This document shows, one piece after another, positions 7,125-14,500 of a stretch of DNA of 31,684 bases. This stretch comes from an uncultured Lachnospiraceae bacterium (GTDB lineage: Bacteria; Bacillota; Clostridia; Lachnospirales; Lachnospiraceae): assembly GCA_910587895.1 (NCBI GenBank), contig CAJUOE010000321.1, forward strand, positions 1 to 31,684, read 5' to 3'. Each line of letters starts with the position of its first letter. Position 1 is the stretch's first letter. A program made the position numbers and the translations under genes. Below the pieces are notes generated by a model. It was not told where the DNA came from. It worked only from the letters and a program-made list of their open reading frames with translations, and ran no database searches.

Positions 7125-8993
7125 ATGAGCAAGATTATTGGTATCGATTTAGGAACAACAAATAGCTGTGTAGCAGTTATGGAAGGTGGTAAGCCGGTGG
7201 TTATCGCCAATACAGAAGGGGCAAGGACGACGCCGTCTGTCGTTGCATTTACAAAAACCGGTGAGCGTCTTGTAGGCGAGCCTGCGAAACGTCAGGCTGT
7301 TACCAATGCAGAGAAGACGATTTCTTCCATCAAACGTGAGATGGGAACAGAGAGCAAGAAAGCAATTGACGACAAGAAGTATTCCCCACAGGAAATTTCC
7401 GCTATGATTTTACAGAAATTAAAGGCAGACGCAGAAAATTACCTTGGTGAGAAAGTGACTGAGGCAGTCATCACAGTTCCTGCATATTTCAATGATGCAC
7501 AGCGTCAGGCAACCAAGGATGCGGGCAAGATTGCCGGCATGGATGTGAAACGTATCATCAACGAGCCGACGGCTGCTGCGCTGGCTTATGGCCTTGACAA
7601 TGAGAAAGAGCAGAAGATCATGGTATACGACTTAGGCGGCGGTACGTTCGACGTGTCCATCATTGAGATTGGCGAGGGCGTGATCGAGGTATTGTCCACG
7701 TCCGGCGACAACCGTCTGGGCGGTGATGATTTCGACCAGAAGATTACAGACTATATGCTCGCAGAATTCAAAAATACCGAGGGCATTGACCTTTCAAATG
7801 ATAAAATGGCATTGCAGAGGCTGAAAGAGGCAGCAGAGAAGGCGAAGAAAGAGCTTTCTTCCGCAACGACAACAAATATCAACCTTCCGTTCATTACGGC
7901 AACTGCAGAAGGCCCGAAACATTTTGACATGAACCTGACAAGGGCCAAATTTGACGAATTGACGCATGACCTTGTAGAGCGCACGGCAGTTCCGGTGCAG
8001 AATGCATTGAAAGATGCAGGGCTTACCGCGTCCGAGCTGGGACAGGTGCTTTTGGTAGGCGGTTCCACACGTATTCCGGCCGTACAGGATAAGGTAAAAC
8101 AGCTGACCGGCAAAGAGCCAAGCAAGTCCTTAAATCCGGATGAGTGCGTGGCATTGGGCGCATCCATTCAGGGCGGCAAGCTTGCCGGAGATGCAGGCGC
8201 AGGTGAAATCCTTCTTCTGGACGTTACGCCGCTGTCCCTTTCCATTGAGACCATGGGCGGCGTTGCAACGAGATTGATTGAGCGTAACACGACAATTCCG
8301 ACCAAGCACAGCCAGATTTTCTCAACGGCAGCAGACAACCAGACAGCCGTTGACATCAATGTGGTACAGGGCGAGCGTCAGTTTGTAAGGGATAACAAAT
8401 CCTTAGGACAGTTCCGTCTTGACGGAATCCCGCCAGCAAGACGTGGCGTACCGCAGATTGAAGTAACCTTTGATATTGACGCCAACGGTATCGTAAATGT
8501 ATCAGCAAAGGATCTGGGAACCGGCAAAGAGCAGCATATCACAATCACGGCAGGATCCAATATGTCTGAGGATGATATCAACAAAGCAGTGAAAGAAGCA
8601 GCGGAATTCGAGGCACAGGACAAGAAACGTAAGGAAGCCATTGATACCAGAAATGATGCGGATTCCTTCGTATTCCAGACAGAAAAGGCGCTCGAAGAGG
8701 TTGGCGCAAATATAGACGCAGCGGACAAATCCGCAGTTGAGGCAGATTTGAATGCCCTGAAGGCAATGGTTGAGGCTCATCCGAATGCAGAAGAGATGAC
8801 AGACGACCAGGTTGGCGAGATGAAAGCTGCCAAGGAAAAACTCATGGAGAGCGCACAGAAAGTATTTGCCAAAATGTATGAAAATGCACAGGCAGCGCAG
8901 GGGGCAGCACAGGGCGCAGGCCCCGACATGGGAGACGCATCCTACAGCAGCGCAGATGACGACGTGGTAGATGCAGATTACAAGGAAGTGTGA
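7125..8993 (+). CDS. dnaK: Chaperone DnaK (Hsp70)
   Basis: A 622-residue ATP-dependent cytosolic chaperone. The N-terminal ATPase has the three Hsp70 signatures: IGIDLGTTNSCVAV (about 5-18), YDLGGGTFDVSI (about 168) and VLLVGGSTRIPAVQDKV (about 308). The substrate-binding domain begins after LLLDVTPLSLSIET. The C-terminus is Ala/Gly-rich, ends ADDDVVDADYKEV and carries the acidic tail recognised by J proteins. AGAGGAGG precedes the ATG. It is slightly longer than the usual 610-615 residues. It lies 63 bases after grpE with no terminator between. Confidence 0.98.
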   Translation: MSKIIGIDLGTTNSCVAVMEGGKPVVIANTEGARTTPSVVAFTKTGERLVGEPAKRQAVTNAEKTISSIKREMGTESKKAIDDKKYSPQEISAMILQKLKADAENYLGEKVTEAVITVPAYFNDAQRQATKDAGKIAGMDVKRIINEPTAAALAYGLDNEKEQKIMVYDLGGGTFDVSIIEIGEGVIEVLSTSGDNRLGGDDFDQKITDYMLAEFKNTEGIDLSNDKMALQRLKEAAEKAKKELSSATTTNINLPFITATAEGPKHFDMNLTRAKFDELTHDLVERTAVPVQNALKDAGLTASELGQVLLVGGSTRIPAVQDKVKQLTGKEPSKSLNPDECVALGASIQGGKLAGDAGAGEILLLDVTPLSLSIETMGGVATRLIERNTTIPTKHSQIFSTAADNQTAVDINVVQGERQFVRDNKSLGQFRLDGIPPARRGVPQIEVTFDIDANGIVNVSAKDLGTGKEQHITITAGSNMSEDDINKAVKEAAEFEAQDKKRKEAIDTRNDADSFVFQTEKALEEVGANIDAADKSAVEADLNALKAMVEAHPNAEEMTDDQVGEMKAAKEKLMESAQKVFAKMYENAQAAQGAAQGAGPDMGDASYSSADDDVVDADYKEV

Positions 8994-9040
8994 AAACGCG
9001 GTTGGTTTTCAATAATATCTCGTAAAAAAGGGAGTTTGCC

Positions 9041-10216
9041 ATGGCAGAGCAGAAGAGAGATTACTATGAAGTCCTGGGCGTTGATAAAAATGCAGATGAT
9101 GCAACGATCAAGAAGGCGTACCGCCAGCTTGCCAAGAAGTATCATCCTGATATGAACCCCGGGGATGCAGAAGCAGAGAAAAAATTTAAAGAGGCATCCG
9201 AGGCATATGCAGTGTTGAGCGACCCGGATAAGAAACGCCAGTACGACCAGTTCGGCCATGCAGCATTTGAAGGCGGCATGGGAGGCGGCGGAGGATTTGA
9301 TTTCTCCGGCATGGATATGGGCGATATTTTCGGTGATATCTTTGGAGATTTGTTTGGCGGAGGAAGAAGGCGTTCCTCTGCCAGCAATGGTCCCATGAAG
9401 GGCGCAAACTTACGCGCAGCCGTACGTATTACCTTTGAAGAGGCGGCCTTCGGCTGTGAGAAAGAGATTGAGATTACCTTAAAAGACGAGTGCCAGACCT
9501 GCCATACGACTGGCGCGAAACCGGGAACCAGCCCGGAGACCTGCCCGAAGTGCGGCGGCAAGGGCAAGGTTGTCTATACACAGCAGTCTTTCCTCGGTGT
9601 GGTGCAGAATGTGCAGACTTGTCCGGAATGTCGTGGAACCGGTAAGATTATCAAGGATAAATGCCCGGATTGTAATGGATCCGGATATATCGCTAAACGC
9701 AAGAAGATTAAGGTATCCATTCCTGCCGGAATCGACAACGGGCAGAGCGTGCGTATCCGTGATAGGGGCGAGCCGGGCACGAACGGCGGACCGAGAGGTG
9801 ATTTGCTGGTAGAGATCAATGTCAGCAGGCATCCAATTTTCCAGCGCCAGGATATGAATGTTTATTCCACGGCGCCGATTTCCTTTGCACAGGCGGCGTT
9901 GGGCGGCGAGGTGCGGATCAATACGATTGACGGCGATATCCTTTATGACGTCAAGCCTGGCACGCAGACGGACACCAGAATCCGCCTGAAGGGTAAGGGA
10001 ATCCCATCCCTGCGCAATTCTTCCATCCGCGGAGACCATTACGTCACCCTGGTTGTCCAGGTGCCGACGAGCCTCAATGCAGAGGCGAAGGAAGCGCTTC
10101 GCGCATTTGACGAGGTCAGCGGCCAGTCCCTGAAGAAACAGAATGGCGCCGCAGGCACGGAGAAGAAGAAAAAGGGATTTATGGGAAAAATTAAAGAAAC
10201 ACTGGAAGACATGTAA
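9041..10216 (+). CDS. dnaJ: Chaperone DnaJ (Hsp40, type A)
   Basis: A 391-residue co-chaperone that delivers substrates to DnaK and stimulates its ATPase. The J domain covers residues 1-70 with HPD at 35-37. A Gly/Phe-rich linker (GGMGGGGGFDFSGMDMGDIFGDIF) follows. Four zinc-binding repeats come next: CQTCHTTG, CPKCGGKG, CPECRGTG and CPDCNGSG; only the first departs from CxxCxGxG, as is common. The beta-sandwich C-terminal domains follow, ending in a Lys-rich tail (EKKKKGFMGKIKETLEDM). It is the last gene of the operon; the hairpin terminator at 10224 follows. Confidence 0.98.
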   Translation: MAEQKRDYYEVLGVDKNADDATIKKAYRQLAKKYHPDMNPGDAEAEKKFKEASEAYAVLSDPDKKRQYDQFGHAAFEGGMGGGGGFDFSGMDMGDIFGDIFGDLFGGGRRRSSASNGPMKGANLRAAVRITFEEAAFGCEKEIEITLKDECQTCHTTGAKPGTSPETCPKCGGKGKVVYTQQSFLGVVQNVQTCPECRGTGKIIKDKCPDCNGSGYIAKRKKIKVSIPAGIDNGQSVRIRDRGEPGTNGGPRGDLLVEINVSRHPIFQRQDMNVYSTAPISFAQAALGGEVRINTIDGDILYDVKPGTQTDTRIRLKGKGIPSLRNSSIRGDHYVTLVVQVPTSLNAEAKEALRAFDEVSGQSLKKQNGAAGTEKKKKGFMGKIKETLEDM

Positions 10217-10223
10217 TTTATGG

Positions 10224-10262
10224 GCTGTATTCTGCGAAAGTGGTCGCGGGATACAGCTTTTT
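10224..10262 (+). terminator. Intrinsic terminator of the hrcA operon
   Basis: A 13-bp stem (10224-10236 with 10245-10257, two G-U pairs) begins GCTGTAT and closes ATACAGC, with an 8-base loop and a TTTTT run at 10258-10262. It starts eight bases after the dnaJ stop and separates the chaperone operon from the accessory block. Confidence 0.85.
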
Positions 10263-10323
10263 GTGCGGTGGAGACAGATACAAGCAATGATTATCAATTT
10301 TGGAGAAAGGACGTATTTTAGTT

Positions 10324-10710
10324 ATGGCAAACCTTGAAATAGTTCACGAAGAAGATTCTATCCATGTAAGGAAGGAGACTGGAACGGAAGTTAATTATTA
10401 TATTTTTGATGAGGCGGAAATCCATTTAAACAGGATTATGCCGCATACTGCCCAGGAATGGCATTTTCATAAAAAGATTGACGAAAATATTTTAATTACA
10501 AAAGGAAGTTTATTGTGCAAATATCTTGACGAAGATGGAGTGGAACAATCCTGCCATGCGGCAAAAAATGATATCGTAAGAGTTCATGACAGCATCCATA
10601 CGTTTGAAAATGATACGGATGAAATCACGGAATTTGTCGTGTTCCGGTTCGTGCCGGATGGGACAAATAAGAGGGAATTGATAAAGGGGGATAAAACTTT
10701 TCTTGTGTAA
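10324..10710 (+). CDS. Small single-domain cupin protein
   Basis: A 128-residue beta-barrel protein of the cupin superfamily. Motif 1 is WHFHKKIDENILITKGS, with two His and a Glu as likely metal ligands. Motif 2 is weaker, around VHDSIHTFEND, with further His. There is no partner domain. Members range from metal-dependent isomerases and dioxygenases to sugar-binding sensors, so the substrate cannot be named. ATG 10324 was chosen; GAGAAAGGA lies about 12 bases before it, a rather long spacing. An upstream TTG at 10300 would overlap that site. It stands between the heat-shock terminator and a toxin-antitoxin pair and looks like an independent accessory gene. Confidence 0.75.
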   Translation: MANLEIVHEEDSIHVRKETGTEVNYYIFDEAEIHLNRIMPHTAQEWHFHKKIDENILITKGSLLCKYLDEDGVEQSCHAAKNDIVRVHDSIHTFENDTDEITEFVVFRFVPDGTNKRELIKGDKTFLV

Positions 10711-10749
10711 ATAGCTATATCGTGGAATAATGTAAGTAAGAAGTTCTTA
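10703..10749 (+). promoter_or_regulatory. Promoter and inverted-repeat operator of the AbrB/PIN pair
   Basis: TTGTGT at 10703-10708, a 17-bp spacer and AATAAT at 10726-10731. Just downstream lies TAAGAA-G-TTCTTA (10737-10749), a perfect inverted repeat at the expected start of transcription. Autorepression by the AbrB-like antitoxin is inferred. Confidence 0.5.
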
Positions 10750-10769
10750 CCCGAAAGGAGCATAATTAA

Positions 10770-11036
10770 ATGAATACGCAGATATTAACTGTTTCCTCCA
10801 GCAGTCAGATTTCTCTTCCGAGCAGTATTTGTGAACGCTTGTCGATTGATGCTGGAGATAAGCTGGTAGCATATACCACGGGAGACGTTATCGTGCTCAA
10901 GACGTTAAAGATTCCTTCCTCAGAAGAATTTGAATTGTCGTTAGATGAGGCGCAGAAGCGGGCATCTTCTGTCGGCTATACGGAAAATGACATTAATGAT
11001 ATCATTAAGTCTTCAAGAAGGAAAAAAAGAATATGA
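10770..11036 (+). CDS. AbrB/MazE-type antitoxin
   Basis: An 88-residue protein. Residues 5-48 are a SpoVT-AbrB swapped-hairpin DNA-binding domain (LTVSSSSQISLPSSICERLSIDAGDKLVAY then VIVLKTL). The C-terminal half is acidic then basic and should wrap and neutralise the toxin. Its stop codon overlaps the ATG of the PIN gene in ATGA (11033-11036), the usual coupling for toxin-antitoxin operons. AAGGAG ends 9 bases before the start. It probably represses its own promoter at the inverted repeat 10737-10749. It looks intact, in contrast to its toxin. Confidence 0.85.
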   Translation: MNTQILTVSSSSQISLPSSICERLSIDAGDKLVAYTTGDVIVLKTLKIPSSEEFELSLDEAQKRASSVGYTENDINDIIKSSRRKKRI

Positions 11037-11418
11037 GAATTGTGGTAGATACAAATGTTTTAATCTCGGGTGTGTTTTTCGGTGGATTCCCCAGGAAAAT
11101 TCTCAGCTCTATTGTTAGTGGAAAAATAACAGCCTGTGCTACGTCTGAAATTGTTAATGAATATGAAGAAATTGTACAGGAGATGATTGACCGAAAGCAA
11201 GGACATATAAATAGGACAATTCTTATTCCGCTGATTAAAACTATGGAAATAATTGAGTCATCTTCCCATATTGAAATATGCCGCGATCCAGATGATGATA
11301 AGTTTCTGGAATGTGCAAAAGATTCCCATGCTTTGTGTTACTTCGTATATCTGATAATATCCTCAAATGTTCAGGGAAACAGGCATCATTAGAATTAGTA
11401 AATCCTGTCACATTCTGA
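11033..11418 (+). pseudogene. PIN-domain toxin, frameshifted near its C-terminus
   Basis: The first 100 residues are a good PIN-domain RNase of the COG1569 type: VVDTNVLISG with the first catalytic Asp6, an Glu-containing helix (SEIVNEYEEI), and CRDPDDDKFLECAKDSHAL with the third acidic site. After DSHALC the frame continues FVYLIISSNVQ and stops at 11392. The expected family ending (I-V-S-G-D-x-D-L-L ... V-T-P-x-E-F) is found in another frame from about 11347 to the TGA at 11416-11418: ISDNILKCSGKQ then LELVNPVTF. That segment aligns without gaps to the family's last 21 residues. A one- or two-base indel at about 11340-11350 therefore removes the fourth acidic residue. The toxin is probably inactive. 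Confidence 0.75.
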
Positions 11419-11686
11419 AAAAAACAATTATTTTCGCAGCAATCATAATTTTAGTAGTATTTTCTTTTTCGTGATAAAGCAAAAATTTCATTCTTGACAA
11501 TTATAATTATAATGCCAATTTTTTTGATGTCCGTGCCTTTTGTTGCCATAACCGCTGTTTATGCTAGTCCTTATGCTTATTTTGCCGCCTTTATTTGGCG
11601 GTCGGATAATGATTTGGTGGAATACGGTATTTGTAAGGAATTTATCAACAATATCTCCATGAACAAAATTCAAATCATTCTGACGT
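11419..11686. other. Gene-poor AT-rich spacer
   Basis: No gene is supported. One hydrophobic plus-strand frame from ATG 11512 (67 codons, ends 11715) has a membrane-like start (MPIFLMSVPFVAITAVYASPY) but no ribosome site and runs into the convergent HAD gene. A second short hydrophobic stretch precedes a stop near 11471. A 5-bp CCGCC/GGCGG hairpin at about 11585 lacks a T run on either strand. Confidence 0.35.
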
Positions 11687-12382
11687 TTAATCCTGTATGC
11701 GCCAACACATCATAACCTTTAACAATTCAAGGAGTGAATGAATCACAAAATCCGGCTGAGGGGCTAGTTCAGTGCTTTTATAAAGAGCCTTACGGTCCAA
11801 AAGCACCGTTTTTATTCCAATCTTTTGAGGTCCTAATACATCATCTGTATAGCTGTCACCCACAAACAAACATTCCTCTGCCAACCAACCGCTTCTGTGC
11901 AGAATTGTATCATAAAATTTTATGTTCGGTTTATAGACCTGCATATTTTCTGATGTGTAAATATATGAGAAGGAAAGCTGGTTCAATTCAAGATAATAAA
12001 GCAATGAATCCGTATCTGTAGTTGAGCCGATAGCAAAGTCTACATTTTCCTTTGCAAGCTTTGTTAATGTTTCATGAACATCCGAAAAAACAAATCTCTC
12101 CGCAAACAAGGAGCAAATCATCGTTTTTACCTCTTTTGACGCGTCCGCCGTTATACCATATTTCGAAAATGTTTCGGACAGACTAATTTCAAACAGTGTT
12201 TTCTCGTTCAAAAATACTGAAGTGTTCATCTTCTGTCTTTTATTTGCTTTCCAATCTTCATAAAACTCCTTGGCATCTACATTGGCACCGACATTGAAAA
12301 GTATTTGTTCAACTGCTTTTAGTGAGTTGTTTCCGGTATCGATTAGTGTACCAAAGCAGTCAAAAATGATATGTTTGATCAA
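11687..12382 (-). CDS. HAD-superfamily hydrolase, subfamily IA
   Basis: A 231-residue haloacid-dehalogenase-fold enzyme on the minus strand. Motif I is FDCFGTLID with nucleophile Asp8; the +2 position is Phe rather than Asp, as in dehalogenase-like and some phosphatase members. The helical cap follows. Motif II is AIGSTTD, motif III is the Lys of VYKPNIKFY, and motif IV is VGDSYTDDVLG. Most relatives are small-molecule phosphatases; the substrate is unknown. The start codon is TTG at 12382, supported by GGAGGTG 7 bases upstream on that strand and by the motif starting at residue 5. It is convergent with the toxin-antitoxin pair. Confidence 0.85.
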   Translation of the reverse strand: MIKHIIFDCFGTLIDTGNNSLKAVEQILFNVGANVDAKEFYEDWKANKRQKMNTSVFLNEKTLFEISLSETFSKYGITADASKEVKTMICSLFAERFVFSDVHETLTKLAKENVDFAIGSTTDTDSLLYYLELNQLSFSYIYTSENMQVYKPNIKFYDTILHRSGWLAEECLFVGDSYTDDVLGPQKIGIKTVLLDRKALYKSTELAPQPDFVIHSLLELLKVMMCWRIQD

Positions 12383-12453
12383 TAATATGCACCTCCAGCT
12401 TAACTTTTGACATCAACACGACACACTCAACTGTAATTTTATGTCCCAACTAT

Positions 12454-12481
12454 ATTTTACCGCTTGACAATTTTATGTCAA
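12454..12481 (-). promoter_or_regulatory. Minus-strand promoter with palindromic -35 region
   Basis: On the minus strand, TTGACA (12481-12476), a 16-bp spacer and TAAAAT (12459-12454) point at the HAD gene. The -35 box is half of a perfect palindrome TTGACAATTTTATGTCAA (12464-12481), so a second TTGACA faces the other way. It could be an operator or a chance arrangement. Confidence 0.5.
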
Positions 12482-12616
12482 CATAAACCCAAAATGCTGA
12501 TACATATCAATTTCAGCTATTTCTTCAAGTACCTCTGCCCCATACAGTTCGATCATCTTTGCCAGAAAATCAATGCATCTGTCAAATTCAGCACTCCCTT
12601 CATTTTTATTTTCCAT
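12473..12616 (-). CDS. 47-residue hypothetical small protein
   Basis: A short minus-strand frame with protein-like composition: MENKNEGSAEFDRCIDFLAK, then an amphipathic helix MIELYGAEVLEEI, ending FGFMLT. No strong ribosome site is seen before the ATG, and its end overlaps the HAD promoter. It may be a remnant of an element-borne small gene. The flanking plus-strand sequence also looks decayed. Unknown function. Confidence 0.35.
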   Translation of the reverse strand: MENKNEGSAEFDRCIDFLAKMIELYGAEVLEEIAEIDMYQHFGFMLT

Positions 12617-12630
12617 AAGCCGACATCTCA

Positions 12631-12964
12631 ATTGACACTGTCAGGTTTGGCAGTTGCAGAAATGGACATAAAAAACTTCTTTCCATGGCAGATAAAGTTG
12701 AGGTTGCCCAATCAGCCAACCCATCAAAACCTTGCAAAAGGCATATGCCAGAATCAGGAATAGGGATTTCAAAAATCCTCTGCAATAGAAACTGCCAGGG
12801 CTGCGATAGAATCTGCGAAAAATGCATCAGAAGTTACGGAGGGATTGATAACTGCCAAGTCTGTTATGGATAAAATAAAGACAGATGCGCAGCTCACGCA
12901 GCATGGTTTTTCACATCGGGGCAGGCATAATACGATTCCCCATATTCAACTGAAATCAGCATGA
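12631..12964 (+). pseudogene. Decayed gene with at least two frameshifts
   Basis: Three plus-strand frames in succession give protein-like sequence that joins naturally. Frame one has GHKKLLSMADKVEVAQSANP (ending near 12735), frame two has IKTLQKAYARIRNRDFKNP (to about 12776), and frame three has SSAIETARAAIESAKNASE and then LITAKSVMDKIKTDAQLTQ, ending at the TGA 12962-12964. The joined product would be a helical, Ala/Lys-rich protein. I do not recognise the family. The reading is inferred from continuity of composition only; no start or ribosome site is clear. Confidence 0.35.
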
Positions 12965-13055
12965 CTATTCGATATACTAAAATGTTTTTTGTGGCTGCCT
13001 TGTTTTGCATTGTATTTTTCCAAAAGATTTAACGAAGAATACAAAAAATACATGG
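12965..13055. other. Short AT-rich spacer before the TetR promoter
   Basis: With the pseudogene and the small minus-strand frame, this completes a stretch of about 730 bases (12383-13115) without an intact gene. Nothing structured was seen in these 90 bases. Confidence 0.4.
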
Positions 13056-13084
13056 TTGACTTTCTGAACGATGTTCACTATAAT
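13056..13084 (+). promoter_or_regulatory. Strong promoter of the TetR-CPBP operon
   Basis: TTGACT at 13056-13061, a 17-bp spacer and a perfect TATAAT at 13079-13084. The first operator copy lies inside the spacer. Confidence 0.85.
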
Positions 13085-13102
13085 ATGTGTGAACGCTGTT
13101 CA
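13065..13102 (+). promoter_or_regulatory. Twin TetR operators
   Basis: Two copies of TGAACG(A/C)TGTTCA: 13065-13077, between -35 and -10, and 13090-13102, at the start of transcription. Each is an inverted repeat of TGAAC/GTTCA. They are 25 bp apart, and the second ends just before the GAGGAGGG ribosome site. The position predicts tight autorepression by the adjacent TetR protein. Confidence 0.8.
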
Positions 13103-13115
13103 GAGGAGGGACGCT

Positions 13116-13733
13116 ATGAGCAATAACGAGAATAACAGAGACCATATCATTGAAATTACCACAGAACTGCTGAAAGAGTACAACGGCGATACCCAAAAGA
13201 TCACCTCACGCATTATTGCCCAAAGGGCTGGGATTGGATTGGGCTCTGTCAATTATTTTTTTGGCAGCAAAGAAAATCTTATCACGGAGTGCATACAAAG
13301 GGACATAAACAGGATGCTGGCAGGGTTTGCACCGGATATCACAGACATCACCAAAGATGACGGATTGTCGGACAGAAACCGTCTGATATCCTGGGCGAGC
13401 CAGACCTTTGATTATCTTTTTGAGAATCAGGCGATTGCCGGCATATCCATTTTAAGTGATATGCAAAGTTATTCGGCGGACAGCAATTCTGTCTATACAC
13501 AAAAGGGGTTCGCCTTTGCAATCAGGGACAAGCAAAAGGAGGAGCGCAGACGATTGCTGGCATTTATGCTTGTTTCTGCCATGCAGACAGCTTTTCTTGC
13601 AAGGGATGCCGCGAAAGATATTCTGGGATATGATCTATATTCCAAAACAGGACGGGATTCATTTATTTCTGATATGGTAACCATGCTTTTTGAGGGGATA
13701 GATAGCAAGGAGGATACCGCAGATGAAACGTAG
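13116..13733 (+). CDS. TetR/AcrR-family transcriptional regulator
   Basis: A 205-residue repressor. The N-terminal helix-turn-helix is typical: DHIIEITTELLKEY, ITSRIIAQRAGIGLGSVNYFFGSKENLI (about residues 30-56). The rest is a helical ligand-binding domain with no recognised ligand. ATG 13116 is chosen over the upstream frame start because GAGGAGGG at 13103-13110 is 5 bases before it and the domain begins soon after. It probably binds the two operators at 13065 and 13090. The last 11 bases overlap the start of the CPBP-like gene, so the two are translationally coupled and that membrane protein is its likely target. Confidence 0.9.
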   Translation: MSNNENNRDHIIEITTELLKEYNGDTQKITSRIIAQRAGIGLGSVNYFFGSKENLITECIQRDINRMLAGFAPDITDITKDDGLSDRNRLISWASQTFDYLFENQAIAGISILSDMQSYSADSNSVYTQKGFAFAIRDKQKEERRRLLAFMLVSAMQTAFLARDAAKDILGYDLYSKTGRDSFISDMVTMLFEGIDSKEDTADET

Positions 13734-14457
13734 TCAGAAAATCTGGTTTATTTTGCCGCTGCGGTGTCTGCTGTTTGTGTCTGCATTTTTATGCTGCAGT
13801 ATCATTACCCGAAAACATTTGAATGATATTACCCATTGGTGGTCGATCCTTGCATCCTTGCTCAATATCATTACCATTGTTGTTTTATGGATCATTTGTA
13901 AGCGTGGCAACACAACTTACCGTGAAATGATACGCTACGAAAAAAAGCGAAGAAGTTTCTTTCAGGCATTTCTGTTGATTGGCATAATGCTGTTGATCGG
14001 CATGGGCGGAATGTATGCTGCAGGATGGATTTGTTATGGTGAATTTCCATATCTTGCAGCGATGATGATTGCGCCTGTACCGCCATATCTTGCCGTATTA
14101 AACGTATTGGTCCTTCCGGTGACGACGACAATTGCGGAGGACGGGTTATATCTGGGATATGGCGTAAACAGTTTCACGTCAAAATGGGCGGCTGTTTTGA
14201 TTCCCGCATGTTTCTATGCCTTGCAGCATAGTTTTATCCCCACAATATTTGATGTAAAATTTATGATTTATCGTTTTCTATCCTTTTTGCCGCTGACGAT
14301 CTGGATCTGCTACCGGTATTATAAGGGAAGTCCCGTTTCCCATATTATGACGGGGCACTGGATATTGAACCTGGCAACAACCGTACAGATTGTGGCAACC
14401 TCCTTTCACCCCGAAACGATTCTTTCCTGTTGTAAAATCTTTCCGCATATTATATAA
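13723..14457 (+). CDS. CPBP-like intramembrane protein with altered motif 1
   Basis: A 244-residue polytopic membrane protein with about seven hydrophobic segments. Three sites fit the CPBP (Abi/Rce1-like) glutamic protease family: motif 1 at residues 139-146 (EDGLYLGY), motif 2 FYALQHSF with His169, and motif 3 GHWILN with His212 and Asn216. Motif 1 has Glu-Asp instead of Glu-Glu and Tyr-Leu where Arg is usual, so proteolytic activity is doubtful. The gene overlaps the TetR gene by 11 bases and shares its promoter. CPBP proteins often protect against bacteriocins or process peptides; here the role is unknown. Confidence 0.7.
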   Translation: MKRSQKIWFILPLRCLLFVSAFLCCSIITRKHLNDITHWWSILASLLNIITIVVLWIICKRGNTTYREMIRYEKKRRSFFQAFLLIGIMLLIGMGGMYAAGWICYGEFPYLAAMMIAPVPPYLAVLNVLVLPVTTTIAEDGLYLGYGVNSFTSKWAAVLIPACFYALQHSFIPTIFDVKFMIYRFLSFLPLTIWICYRYYKGSPVSHIMTGHWILNLATTVQIVATSFHPETILSCCKIFPHII

Positions 14458-14458
14458 T
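14430..14458 (+). promoter_or_regulatory. Candidate promoter for the transglutaminase-like gene
   Basis: TTGTAA at 14430-14435, a 17-bp spacer and a perfect TATAAT at 14453-14458, overlapping the end of the CPBP-like gene. It lies 42 bases before the next start codon. Confidence 0.5.
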
Positions 14459-14500
14459 GGTATTGATTTTATGGCGAGCGGCAAGGGAAGGAGAATACTT

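Noticed and set aside
9479..10297. Long minus-strand open frame opposite dnaJ
   Set aside because: It is antisense to conserved dnaJ domains and crosses the operon terminator; its length follows from dnaJ codon bias.
11583..11600. CCGCC/GGCGG hairpin as a terminator for the HAD gene
   Set aside because: Only five base pairs and no T run on either strand.
11512..11715. Hydrophobic 67-codon plus-strand frame
   Set aside because: No ribosome site or homologous character, and it overlaps the end of the convergent HAD gene.
12606..12827. Minus-strand 73-codon frame next to the 47-residue small protein
   Set aside because: The plus-strand reading across frames is more protein-like; this frame has no start context and looks like its shadow.
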